The notes beneath the pieces are model-generated. The model saw nothing but the letters and a program-made list of their open reading frames with translations. It did no database searches and was not told the origin of the DNA. The position numbers and the translations under genes were made by a program. DNA of 40,268 nucleotides from Chitinophagaceae bacterium (GTDB taxonomy: Bacteria; Bacteroidota; Bacteroidia; Chitinophagales; Chitinophagaceae). Positions 8,235-15,428 of the stretch are shown here, piece by piece (within the stretch, counting starts at the first letter, position 1; the number at the start of each line of letters is the position of its first letter). The DNA lies in assembly GCA_008080615.1 (NCBI GenBank), contig VIKJ01000001.1:16647-56914 (forward strand), in the 5' to 3' direction.

Positions 8235-8951
8235 CTAAGCAGGATGATTTAAATATTGCTCTTTGGTTTTATCAGTTTCAACTAAACCATCCCTTAAACG
8301 AACAACTCGATGAGCATAAGCTGCAATATCTTCTTCATGGGTTACCAACACTACAGTATTGCCCGCTTCTTGAATTTTACCAAATATCTGCATTACATCT
8401 ACTGAAGTTTTAGAATCAAGGTTACCGGTTGGTTCATCCGCCAATAAAATAGAAGGATTGTTTACCAATGCTCGTGCAATGGCTACCCGTTGAATTTGAC
8501 CCCCGCTCAACTCATTCGATTTATGGTGACTACGATCTGCCAAACCCACTTTTTTTAGTGCTTCCATAGAACGCTCAATACGTTCTTTTTTAGAAACACC
8601 TGCATAAATCAATGGCAAGGCCACATTTTCTGCAGCAGTTAAACGAGGTAATAAATTAAACTGTTGAAATACAAATCCTATTTCGGTATTTCTAACTTCT
8701 GCCAAATCATCATCAGGCATTTTACTTACATCCTTACCATTTAGGATGTATCTTCCACCAGTAGGAGAATCTAGGCAACCCAAGATATTCATGAGTGTAC
8801 TCTTACCACTACCTGATGGCCCCATCAATGCCACATATTCATTGCGAAAAATATCTAAAGAAATTCCTTTCAATACAGTAATAGCTTGGCTACCCATGTA
8901 GTAGTCTTTCATGATATTGTCTAAATGTATAATTGATTCATTATTGGCCAT
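8235..8951 (-). CDS. MacB/LolD-type ABC transporter ATP-binding protein
   Basis: A 238-residue ABC ATPase: Walker A GPSGSGKST, Q-loop VFQQFNLLPRLTA, signature LSGGQIQR, Walker B ILLADEPTGNLDSKT, switch histidine in VLVTHEE. This is the mechanotransmission (MacB/FtsX-partner) class. Such ATPases normally pair with a FtsX-like permease, which is absent nearby. gatC lies 8 bp upstream on the same strand, so the two are probably co-transcribed despite unrelated functions. Confidence 0.85.
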   Translation of the reverse strand: MANNESIIHLDNIMKDYYMGSQAITVLKGISLDIFRNEYVALMGPSGSGKSTLMNILGCLDSPTGGRYILNGKDVSKMPDDDLAEVRNTEIGFVFQQFNLLPRLTAAENVALPLIYAGVSKKERIERSMEALKKVGLADRSHHKSNELSGGQIQRVAIARALVNNPSILLADEPTGNLDSKTSVDVMQIFGKIQEAGNTVVLVTHEEDIAAYAHRVVRLRDGLVETDKTKEQYLNHPA

Positions 8952-8959
8952 AGTATAAA

Positions 8960-9250
8960 TTATTTTTTTATTACAGTAGGTACTTTAAAATAGGTTCCAT
9001 CAGAAAGAGGTGCATTACGCATTGCCATATCTCTTGCAATTGACCCTGTTGGTTCATCTGCACGCCAAACATTGGCAGTGTCGCTCATAAACAGCAGGGG
9101 CTCCACTCCTGTTGTATTTAGTTCAGACAATTTCTCAATAAACCCTACCATGCTGGCTAGTTCTAACCGAATGGCTTCTTTCTTATCCTCCTCAAATTCT
9201 AATCGAGCTAGATGCGCCAGATGGTTGATCATTTTAGGGGTAATTTCCAT
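8960..9250 (-). CDS. gatC: Aspartyl/glutamyl-tRNA(Asn/Gln) amidotransferase subunit C
   Basis: The ATG at 9250 is chosen, giving 96 residues that start MEITPKMINHLAHLARLEF, the family N-terminus. A longer frame from 9316 adds a hydrophobic stretch that GatC lacks. GatC stabilises the GatCAB complex, which converts mischarged Glu-tRNA(Gln) or Asp-tRNA(Asn) to the amidated form. The C-terminal part carries the conserved region around RADEP and the NAPLSDGTYFKVPTVI end. gatA and gatB are not adjacent, which is common. A TAnnTTTG element at 9257-9264 sits unusually close to the ATG. Confidence 0.93.
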   Translation of the reverse strand: MEITPKMINHLAHLARLEFEEDKKEAIRLELASMVGFIEKLSELNTTGVEPLLFMSDTANVWRADEPTGSIARDMAMRNAPLSDGTYFKVPTVIKK

Positions 9251-9256
9251 ATGGAA

Positions 9257-9264
9257 CAAAAATA
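9257..9264 (-). promoter_or_regulatory. Candidate -7 element just upstream of gatC
   Basis: The minus strand reads TATTTTTG, an exact TAnnTTTG, ending 6 nt before the gatC ATG. No -33 TTTG at 19-21 bp was seen. If used, the transcript would be leaderless or nearly so. Confidence 0.3.
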
Positions 9265-9387
9265 GCAGAAAGCATTTCAATATTGGGCTACTAAATTTTA
9301 AAAGGCAATTAAACAAAAGCAGCGGTTATTAGGCAATTTGTTCAACAAAATGGGCTAATTTTTGAATATTAACATTGTGTGAAGATT

Positions 9388-9395
9388 TATTTTTG
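9388..9395 (+). promoter_or_regulatory. Candidate -7 element for the 26-residue ORF
   Basis: TATTTTTG matches TAnnTTTG exactly and lies 51 bp before the ATG at 9447. The nearest TTTG (9361-9364) is 23 bp upstream, longer than the usual 19-21, so the promoter is weakly supported. No gene was found in 9251-9446 apart from this element and the one before gatC. Confidence 0.3.
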
Positions 9396-9446
9396 AACAG
9401 AATGCTGAATTAGCTGTAAATTGATAGTACAAAATCCCCCCCGATT

Positions 9447-9527
9447 ATGCTAGTATATATCCTATTAGCTGTTTATCTGATTTGCTTATACATGGCATAC
9501 AGAGGCGCAGCTGTATCTGAGGAATAA
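9447..9527 (+). CDS. Candidate 26-residue single-pass membrane peptide
   Basis: ATG at 9447 and TAA at 9525-9527 enclose MLVYILLAVYLICLYMAYRG plus AAVSEE. The first 17 residues form one hydrophobic helix, and the tail has one arginine and two glutamates. It is the only evident + strand coding candidate between the convergent side of gatC and the terminator at 9551-9589, so that terminator has no other obvious client. A C7 tract lies 4 bp before the ATG and a C6 tract directly after the stop. I do not recognise the peptide. It may belong to the class of tiny membrane subunits such as KdpF, or the transcript may instead be a non-coding RNA. Coding status is inferred. Confidence 0.45.
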   Translation: MLVYILLAVYLICLYMAYRGAAVSEE

Positions 9528-9550
9528 CCCCCCTCTAAAAAACATTATTT

Positions 9551-9589
9551 AAAATCAAACTTTCTACCATAAAAGTTTGATTTTTTTTT
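9551..9589 (+). terminator. Intrinsic terminator following the 26-residue ORF
   Basis: A perfect 13-bp stem is formed by AAAATCAAACTTT (9551-9563) and AAAGTTTGATTTT (9572-9584) with an 8-nt loop. The right side continues in an unbroken T-run to 9589. The orientation is +. It must end a transcript arising in 9251-9550. Confidence 0.85.
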
Positions 9590-9612
9590 GGTCTATTATC
9601 TTATCTTCGATG

Positions 9613-9640
9613 AAAATAGTTGCATAACTAACTATTTTTG
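9613..9640 (+). promoter_or_regulatory. Candidate promoter with overlapping inverted repeat before the beta-oxidation gene
   Basis: TATTTTTG (9633-9640) is an exact TAnnTTTG, 33 bp before the ATG at 9674. A perfect inverted repeat, AAAATAGTT (9613-9621) and AACTATTTT (9630-9638), overlaps it; an inner TAGTT-4-AACTA palindrome is also present. An operator for a dimeric repressor covering the -7 element is a reasonable inference. There is no T-run, so it does not look like a terminator. No regulator gene is nearby. Confidence 0.45.
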
Positions 9641-9673
9641 CCATTCAATCTAACTACGTATAAATTGATACAA

Positions 9674-11641
9674 ATGCAACGTTCTATTAAAAAAGTAGCG
9701 GTTTTAGGAAGTGGAGTAATGGGCTCTAGGATTGCCTGTCATTTTGCAGGCATTGGACTGCCCGTATTATTACTAGATATGGTTCCTGCCACCGCAAAGG
9801 AAAGCACTAAACCAGCAGAAAGGAATAAATTAGTGAATGACGCATTACAAGCTGCTATTAAGAGCAACCCCTCTCCTGTTTTTACCAAACAAGTAGTGAA
9901 CAAAATTAAAACAGGCAATTTTGATGATAACTTAAAAGAGATTGCCAGTTGCGATTGGATCATAGAAGTTGTTGTAGAAAGATTGGATATTAAACAACTG
10001 ATTTACGAAAAAGTAGAGCAGTTTAGAACACCCGGCACTTTAATTACTTCGAATACTTCTGGAATACCCATTCATTTAATGGCCGAAGGAAGATCTGAAG
10101 ATTTTAAAAAGCATTTTTGCGGAACCCATTTCTTTAACCCACCTAGGTATTTAAGGTTGTTGGAAATTATTCCAACCCCACATACTAGCCCCGAAGTGGT
10201 TGATTTTTTAATGCACTACGGAGACCTCCATTTAGGAAAAACAACCGTGTTGTGTAAAGACACGCCTGCTTTTATTGCCAATAGAATTGGAGTATTCAGC
10301 ATCATGAGTATTTTCCATATCATGGATCAACAAAAATTATCTATTGATGAAATTGATGCACTAACCGGGCCAATCATAGGTCGCCCAAAATCGGCTACAT
10401 TTAGAACAGCAGATGTGGTAGGAATTGATACGCTAGTAAAAGTAGCAAAGGGAGTTGCAGACAATTGCCCAACTGATGAAGCCAAAACTATATTCACCAT
10501 TCCAGCATGGTTAGAAAAAATTATTGCGAATAATTGGCTGGGAGATAAAACAGGTCAGGGATTCTTTAAAAAAACCAAGTCGGCAGCAGGCAAAGAAATT
10601 CTTACACTAAACCTTGGTACCATGGAATATGGTGCAAGGGTTAAACCAAAGTTTGCCAGCATTGAAGCAGCTAAACCTGTTGAAGATTTAAAGCAGCGTA
10701 TTAAAATGCTAAGCGGCGCTACGGATAAGGCTGGTGATTTTTACAGAGCATTTCACTTTTCATTGTTTTCATATATCTCTTTTAGAATACCAGAAATTAG
10801 TGATGAGATTTATCGTTTAGATGACGCCATGATGGCTGGATTTGGTTGGGAAATTGGGGCATTTGAAAGTTGGGACACAGTAGGTTTTGCCAAAACAGTA
10901 GAAGCCATGAAAACGGCTGGTATTGAAGTTGCTCCATGGATACATGAAATGCTAGCTGCAGGAATTACTCAATTCTATAAAGTAGAAAATGGTAAGCGCA
11001 TGTATTATGATGTTGCTACCAAAACTTATAAAGTAATTCCTGGTGGAGAATCATTCTTGATCTTAAAAAATCACCATGACAAACTAGTATGGAAAAACTC
11101 CGCTTGCAAAATGACGGATATTGGTGATGGTGTTGCAGGTTTTGAATGGAGCACAAAAATGAATAGCATTGGCGGAGAAGTATTAGAAGGATTAAATAAA
11201 GCCATCGGTATTGCTGAGAATCAATTTAAAGGATTGGTGATTGCCAATGATGGACCCAATTTTAGTGCTGGTGCCAATGTTGGAATGATCTTTATGTTGG
11301 CCATAGAACAAGAGTATGATGAGTTAGATATGGCCATCAGAATGTTTCAAAATAGCATGATGCGTTTGCGTTATTCATCTATTCCTGTAGTTACAGCCCC
11401 TCATGGCTTAGCATTGGGAGGTGGTTGTGAAATAAACCTGCATGCAGACAAAGTATGTGCTGCTGCAGAAACCTATATAGGATTGGTTGAATTGGGCGTT
11501 GGACTGATACCTGGTGGTGGTGGTACTAAAGAATTTGCTTTAAGAGCCGGAGATGAATTACATGACGACGAACCAGAAACCAACACATTAAAAAAACGAT
11601 TTTTTGCCATTGCTACTGCTAACCTGGGCAAGATGAAGTAG
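9674..11641 (+). CDS. 3-hydroxyacyl-CoA dehydrogenase/enoyl-CoA hydratase, 5' part of a frameshifted gene
   Basis: 655 residues from the ATG at 9674; a TTG at 9638 would lie inside the promoter element. Residues 8-40 form the NAD site (GSGVMG at 12-17). The dehydrogenase part continues to about residue 320 with HFCGTHFFNPPR and KDTPAFIANR. The crotonase-fold hydratase domain lies around 500-640 with FSAGANVG, LALGGGCE and GLVELGVGLIPGGGG. It acts in fatty-acid beta-oxidation, hydrating enoyl-CoA and oxidising the 3-hydroxyacyl product. The frame ends prematurely at 11639-11641 after FAIATANLGKMK, whereas relatives run on to about 800 residues. The missing end is the next entry, in another frame. 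Confidence 0.9.
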   Translation: MQRSIKKVAVLGSGVMGSRIACHFAGIGLPVLLLDMVPATAKESTKPAERNKLVNDALQAAIKSNPSPVFTKQVVNKIKTGNFDDNLKEIASCDWIIEVVVERLDIKQLIYEKVEQFRTPGTLITSNTSGIPIHLMAEGRSEDFKKHFCGTHFFNPPRYLRLLEIIPTPHTSPEVVDFLMHYGDLHLGKTTVLCKDTPAFIANRIGVFSIMSIFHIMDQQKLSIDEIDALTGPIIGRPKSATFRTADVVGIDTLVKVAKGVADNCPTDEAKTIFTIPAWLEKIIANNWLGDKTGQGFFKKTKSAAGKEILTLNLGTMEYGARVKPKFASIEAAKPVEDLKQRIKMLSGATDKAGDFYRAFHFSLFSYISFRIPEISDEIYRLDDAMMAGFGWEIGAFESWDTVGFAKTVEAMKTAGIEVAPWIHEMLAAGITQFYKVENGKRMYYDVATKTYKVIPGGESFLILKNHHDKLVWKNSACKMTDIGDGVAGFEWSTKMNSIGGEVLEGLNKAIGIAENQFKGLVIANDGPNFSAGANVGMIFMLAIEQEYDELDMAIRMFQNSMMRLRYSSIPVVTAPHGLALGGGCEINLHADKVCAAAETYIGLVELGVGLIPGGGGTKEFALRAGDELHDDEPETNTLKKRFFAIATANLGKMK

Positions 11642-12003
11642 TGATGAATATTGGCAGAAGAATAGCAGAAGCTAAAAAAAGTGTACTTGAATTGCATGAG
11701 CAGGGCTATAATATACCAGCTGCACGCAATGATGTAAAAGTAGTAGGACGTGCAGGATTAGGCGCAATGCTTGCAGGCATTAATGGGATGTGGCGTGGTG
11801 GATACGCAACAGATCACGACGCATTAGTGGCACGCAAATTGGCCTATGTAATGTGTGGTGGAGATTTGAGCGAACAAAGTTTAGTGAGCGAACAATACCT
11901 ATTAGATTTAGAAAGGGAGGCATTCTTAAGCCTTTGCGGTGAAAAGAAAACCCTTGAAAGAATTCAAAGTGTATTGAAAAGTGGCAGACCTATTCGCAAT
12001 TAA
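11641..12003 (+). CDS. C-terminal part of the same beta-oxidation protein, shifted frame
   Basis: A 120-residue frame whose sequence (RRIAEAKKSVLELHEQGY, GINGMWRGGY, GGDLSEQSLVSEQYLLDLER, LERIQSVLKSG) is the C-terminal end of the long Bacteroidota dehydrogenase/hydratase. It is in the +2 frame relative to the upstream part. The in-frame bases just before it read GQDEVV (11626-11643), which also fits the family, so the lesion lies near 11618-11626. A GTG at 11641 overlaps the upstream stop (TAGTG), so reinitiation is possible and the two halves might still be made separately. It overlaps the convergent membrane-protein gene by 4 bp. Pseudogenisation, a real split or an assembly error all remain possible. 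Confidence 0.8.
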   Translation: MMNIGRRIAEAKKSVLELHEQGYNIPAARNDVKVVGRAGLGAMLAGINGMWRGGYATDHDALVARKLAYVMCGGDLSEQSLVSEQYLLDLEREAFLSLCGEKKTLERIQSVLKSGRPIRN

Positions 12004-13568
12004 CGAATACTGTATATAATCCAGTTATTGGTTTCAAAAACCCTGTAGGTAGATAGCTTCAGTCTTTCCTTCATGATGCCAATATTATAGGCATTTAATA
12101 CGGTAAAGTTGTGCAAGCGATTGTTTCTTTTTGCCACCACAATATATTGTGCTGTAAGTACAGGATTCTCAATAACTGTAACAAAGCTTTTTTGCATTGG
12201 CAGCACCAGGCCATCTAAAGTTTGCAAGTGTGCAACTATACCAAAAGCAGAAGCATCATCAATTAATACTGGGGTTTTATTGGTAGCAACTGTTGCCACA
12301 TAATCTGCAACCTGTTGCAATTCCGAACTCTTTTTTGGTTCAAAAACTTGTTCAACCTTAGTAAGAGAAGATAAAAAATCTTGCTCTTCTTGATCATTGG
12401 TTTCATTAAAATAGTAAACACCAGCAAATAAGCTCAAAACGGTTGTACCTACAAGCAATATTGGAGTAAGTTTTTTTCCAAACCTTTCAGCACCAAAAAA
12501 AGTAAGTGCCGCTATTCCAATTAAATTAATGATGATATAATATTCTACCGTAAAATAATATTTTACATCTACCAATATAATAGAGAAAAAAATCAACGGT
12601 GTTAAAATGGTAAATAGCTCATATAATTTACCTCTGAATAAAATAAGCGAGAGAATAAATAAGGGGGCTAAAAAAACGGTGAATGTTTGAAAAATAATTT
12701 GGGTTTGCATGGAAATATTGCTTCCATTTACACCTTCCAAAATGGTATTTAATGCAGTGGTTCCTGTAACGCGCCAGTTGGCATATTGACTAGTTAAAAA
12801 ATAAGTTGCATCCCCTGCGTGAGCTGCATTGAGCGTTCTGAAAAGGTATACAGCGCCAAGCGGTAACAAGAATAAAATCAAATACAGGGCAACTGTTCTA
12901 TTGGCTAATTTACGGCGAAGTGACCGATTGTTTAATGCTTGAAAATATTGAAAAACAAAGGGCTCTTCTTTGGATACTTTAATGCCCTCAATAGAAATCA
13001 ACATTACAAATGGAAAGAAAGAAAGCAACATCCATAGAAAATTAATTTCTGTAAAAATTAGCCCCGTTAAATAAATACTAGCGAGTGACAAATAATAGGT
13101 TGTTTGACTTTTATAGTAGTTAAATAAACTTCTGAATAGCATATAAAAAAACAACATAATACCAGCTACGTTTCTACCACTAACCGCAGAAAAAATAAAC
13201 ATTGGATGAAGAAAAAACAAAATAGTAATACAGATGAACAATGTTTTAATTGGTAAATTAGAATCATTAATATCTTTTACCATAAAAAAATACAACACAC
13301 TCATCATTACAATTGATGTAGCAATAGGAGCAAATAAATAGCCAAAGGGAGAGAAAACAATAGAGCCTATGAAAAATGTACTTGGATAAGTTGTTCCAAG
13401 TGTAAGCAATGTATTTTCCTTGTATTCAAAAAGTAATTTTAATTTTTCTGCATAGAACAAACTTTCGGAATGTTCATACCCGCTTCTATGCAATAGCCAA
13501 GCCATTATGATATAGTAAAATACCAGCAGCAATGAAACGATTCGTATTTGGCTATTTGATATACGCAT
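12000..13568 (-). CDS. Polytopic membrane protein of the exopolysaccharide locus (possible GT-C type)
   Basis: A 522-residue protein with about 10-11 hydrophobic segments (residues about 8-400) and a soluble alpha/beta C-terminal domain of about 120 residues. After the first helix the loop contains YEHSESLFYAEK, acidic residues placed as in GT-C glycosyltransferases, and the overall layout resembles that fold. No family match was recognised, so the enzymatic role is a guess. Its start overlaps the GT2 stop by 1 nt (TAATG), so translation is probably coupled. This links it to the polysaccharide synthase, perhaps as a modifying or accessory transferase, or as an export component. Confidence 0.6.
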   Translation of the reverse strand: MRISNSQIRIVSLLLVFYYIIMAWLLHRSGYEHSESLFYAEKLKLLFEYKENTLLTLGTTYPSTFFIGSIVFSPFGYLFAPIATSIVMMSVLYFFMVKDINDSNLPIKTLFICITILFFLHPMFIFSAVSGRNVAGIMLFFYMLFRSLFNYYKSQTTYYLSLASIYLTGLIFTEINFLWMLLSFFPFVMLISIEGIKVSKEEPFVFQYFQALNNRSLRRKLANRTVALYLILFLLPLGAVYLFRTLNAAHAGDATYFLTSQYANWRVTGTTALNTILEGVNGSNISMQTQIIFQTFTVFLAPLFILSLILFRGKLYELFTILTPLIFFSIILVDVKYYFTVEYYIIINLIGIAALTFFGAERFGKKLTPILLVGTTVLSLFAGVYYFNETNDQEEQDFLSSLTKVEQVFEPKKSSELQQVADYVATVATNKTPVLIDDASAFGIVAHLQTLDGLVLPMQKSFVTVIENPVLTAQYIVVAKRNNRLHNFTVLNAYNIGIMKERLKLSTYRVFETNNWIIYSIR

Positions 13569-15415
13569 TATTCTTTGTTTGCATTTTCAACAGCTGCTAC
13601 TGCCGCTGCTGCGGATGCCGAATGTGATACTTTTGTTAACCCATGATTGGTTTTTTCCCAATAGAAGGGCTTATAAATCAATTGCCATAATCCTTTATAA
13701 GCTGCAATAGAGTGCATCAGCCAATAAAATGGATTCAACATGGCAAATAAAATCAGCTCGTAATACCTTCTTTTAAATACAGCCAACATATTGATGTAAA
13801 TCATTAAAGTATTCCCAGCTATAAAGTTGAAAATAGAAATATATAAAACCCAGTCGGGGAATAAAATTTTTACCGATTGCAAATCAAAGATTAAATACAC
13901 TGCATAAAATGAAAGCAATACAGGATACAACAAAAACGTAATAGGCGTAAAGCTTACAAAGAAGTTAAATCCAAAGAAACCCCTCCAACCAATTTTACCT
14001 ACCAGCTTTACCGGATTACGCATATGTACAAGGGTTGTTTGCATATAGCCTTTAATCCATCTGGAGCGCTGGCGAATCCAGTTAAAAGGTTCATTATTGG
14101 CTTCCTCTAATGTGGTACTATTTACTACCCCTACCTTGTATCTTTTTTCAAATACCCTCAACCCCAAATCGGCATCTTCCGTAACGTTAAATGGATCCCA
14201 TCCGCCCAATTCCCTTAATTTATCTAGTTTAAAGTGATTAGAAGTTCCGCCCAATGGAATAGGTACGTCTAGGGATTGTAATCCAGGCAACATATAGTCG
14301 AACCAATAAGAGTATTCCAATGTAAACATACGGGTAAGTACGTTTTCATTTTTATTGAAATAATTTAATGCGCCTTGTAAAACAATATAGTCTTTGGGAA
14401 GTTTCCTAAATAAACAAACTACTTTTTTAAGTTGGTCAGAATCGGGTACATCTTCGGCATCATAAATAGTAAGGTATTTACCCTTACAATAGAATAACCC
14501 ATAGTTACAGGCTTTGGGCTTTGTTTTGGGCATGTGAAAAGGAACCACAATGGTTTCGAAGTTGGCAGGAAAATCTAGATTTCTTACCGCATTGAGGGTT
14601 TTATCATCATCCTCTTCAATCAATAATTTAACGTCTAGTTTTCCTCTGGGATAATCTAAACTTCGTAGGTTCCAAATGAGCTTACGAATGAGTTTGTCTT
14701 CTTTATATACGGGAAGTAAAATGGTATAAACAGGAAGACTATCATTTTCAATCAACTTTAATTCGGCCTTGGTTACAGTTTCTTGTAATTCATACCTAGA
14801 GCCTTTTAAGGCAATGTATAATTTAAATAGAATCGCAAACAAAAAGAAACCGCTAAAAAAGAGGTTGAAGAAAATGAAAATATTTACAAAATTGATGGTT
14901 AGTAATGCCAATGATAAGGCAATAAAAAAGAAGATAAAAACCAATTGGGCATCAGTAAACGTAATCAACCCAGAACTATCTGGATCTTTTTTCATCAAAC
15001 TAAATACCGCTTCTTTTACAAAAAACTCTCCACGCAATTTGTGCACCATCCAAGTAATATCCAAATCGGAAGCAGCTACAAATTTTACTTTTAAATTGAA
15101 TTTAATTTCGAGTGTACTTTGCAATTTTTCATCCAACGGATCGGCAGCTGCTACAATTAAATTTCCTTTACCATCATTGCGGATGGGTAAAAACAAATAG
15201 GCATTCAATTGAATTAAATCACATTGTTCTACAAAGGATTCATCAATTACTTCATTTCTTACATCAATTAACGGAAACCCTGCCCTATCCAAAAAAGACA
15301 CATAATCTTTTCGGGTAAGAAAGCCAAAGTTCAATGCTGCCTTGATATTGGCATAGTCGAACTCTTCGGCAATCTGCTCTATTTGCTGCAGCTTACCTGT
15401 TGTGAACAAGCCCAC
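13568..15415 (-). CDS. Processive GT2 glycosyltransferase with N-terminal MshEN (GspE_N) domain, XagB-like
   Basis: 615 residues. Residues about 45-130 are a GspE N-terminal/MshEN domain (GFPLIDVRNEVIDESFV ... LIVAAADPLDEKLQSTLE). Two hydrophobic helices follow (about 155-205). The GT-A domain contains LLPVYKE, DAED at 319-322, TED at 412-414 and QRSRW at 449-453, the D,D,D,QxxRW set of processive synthases such as cellulose and hyaluronan synthase. Four or so C-terminal membrane helices form the pore. It should polymerise and translocate a beta-linked polysaccharide; the sugar is unknown. No PilZ domain is present and the MshEN part lacks an obvious RLGxxL c-di-GMP motif. BcsB-like and membrane partners flank it. 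Confidence 0.85.
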   Translation of the reverse strand: MGLFTTGKLQQIEQIAEEFDYANIKAALNFGFLTRKDYVSFLDRAGFPLIDVRNEVIDESFVEQCDLIQLNAYLFLPIRNDGKGNLIVAAADPLDEKLQSTLEIKFNLKVKFVAASDLDITWMVHKLRGEFFVKEAVFSLMKKDPDSSGLITFTDAQLVFIFFFIALSLALLTINFVNIFIFFNLFFSGFFLFAILFKLYIALKGSRYELQETVTKAELKLIENDSLPVYTILLPVYKEDKLIRKLIWNLRSLDYPRGKLDVKLLIEEDDDKTLNAVRNLDFPANFETIVVPFHMPKTKPKACNYGLFYCKGKYLTIYDAEDVPDSDQLKKVVCLFRKLPKDYIVLQGALNYFNKNENVLTRMFTLEYSYWFDYMLPGLQSLDVPIPLGGTSNHFKLDKLRELGGWDPFNVTEDADLGLRVFEKRYKVGVVNSTTLEEANNEPFNWIRQRSRWIKGYMQTTLVHMRNPVKLVGKIGWRGFFGFNFFVSFTPITFLLYPVLLSFYAVYLIFDLQSVKILFPDWVLYISIFNFIAGNTLMIYINMLAVFKRRYYELILFAMLNPFYWLMHSIAAYKGLWQLIYKPFYWEKTNHGLTKVSHSASAAAAVAAVENANKE

Positions 15416-15428
15416 ACCATTTAAGCCA

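Noticed and set aside
9251..9316. GatC with a 22-residue hydrophobic N-terminal extension, suggesting membrane attachment.
   Set aside because: GatC is soluble and family members start at the internal methionine (9250).
13600..13625. Alanine-rich GCx repeat at the GT2 C-terminus (SASAAAAVAAVENA) as a possible unstable triplet repeat.
   Set aside because: The codons are mixed and the run is short; a disordered tail is sufficient explanation.
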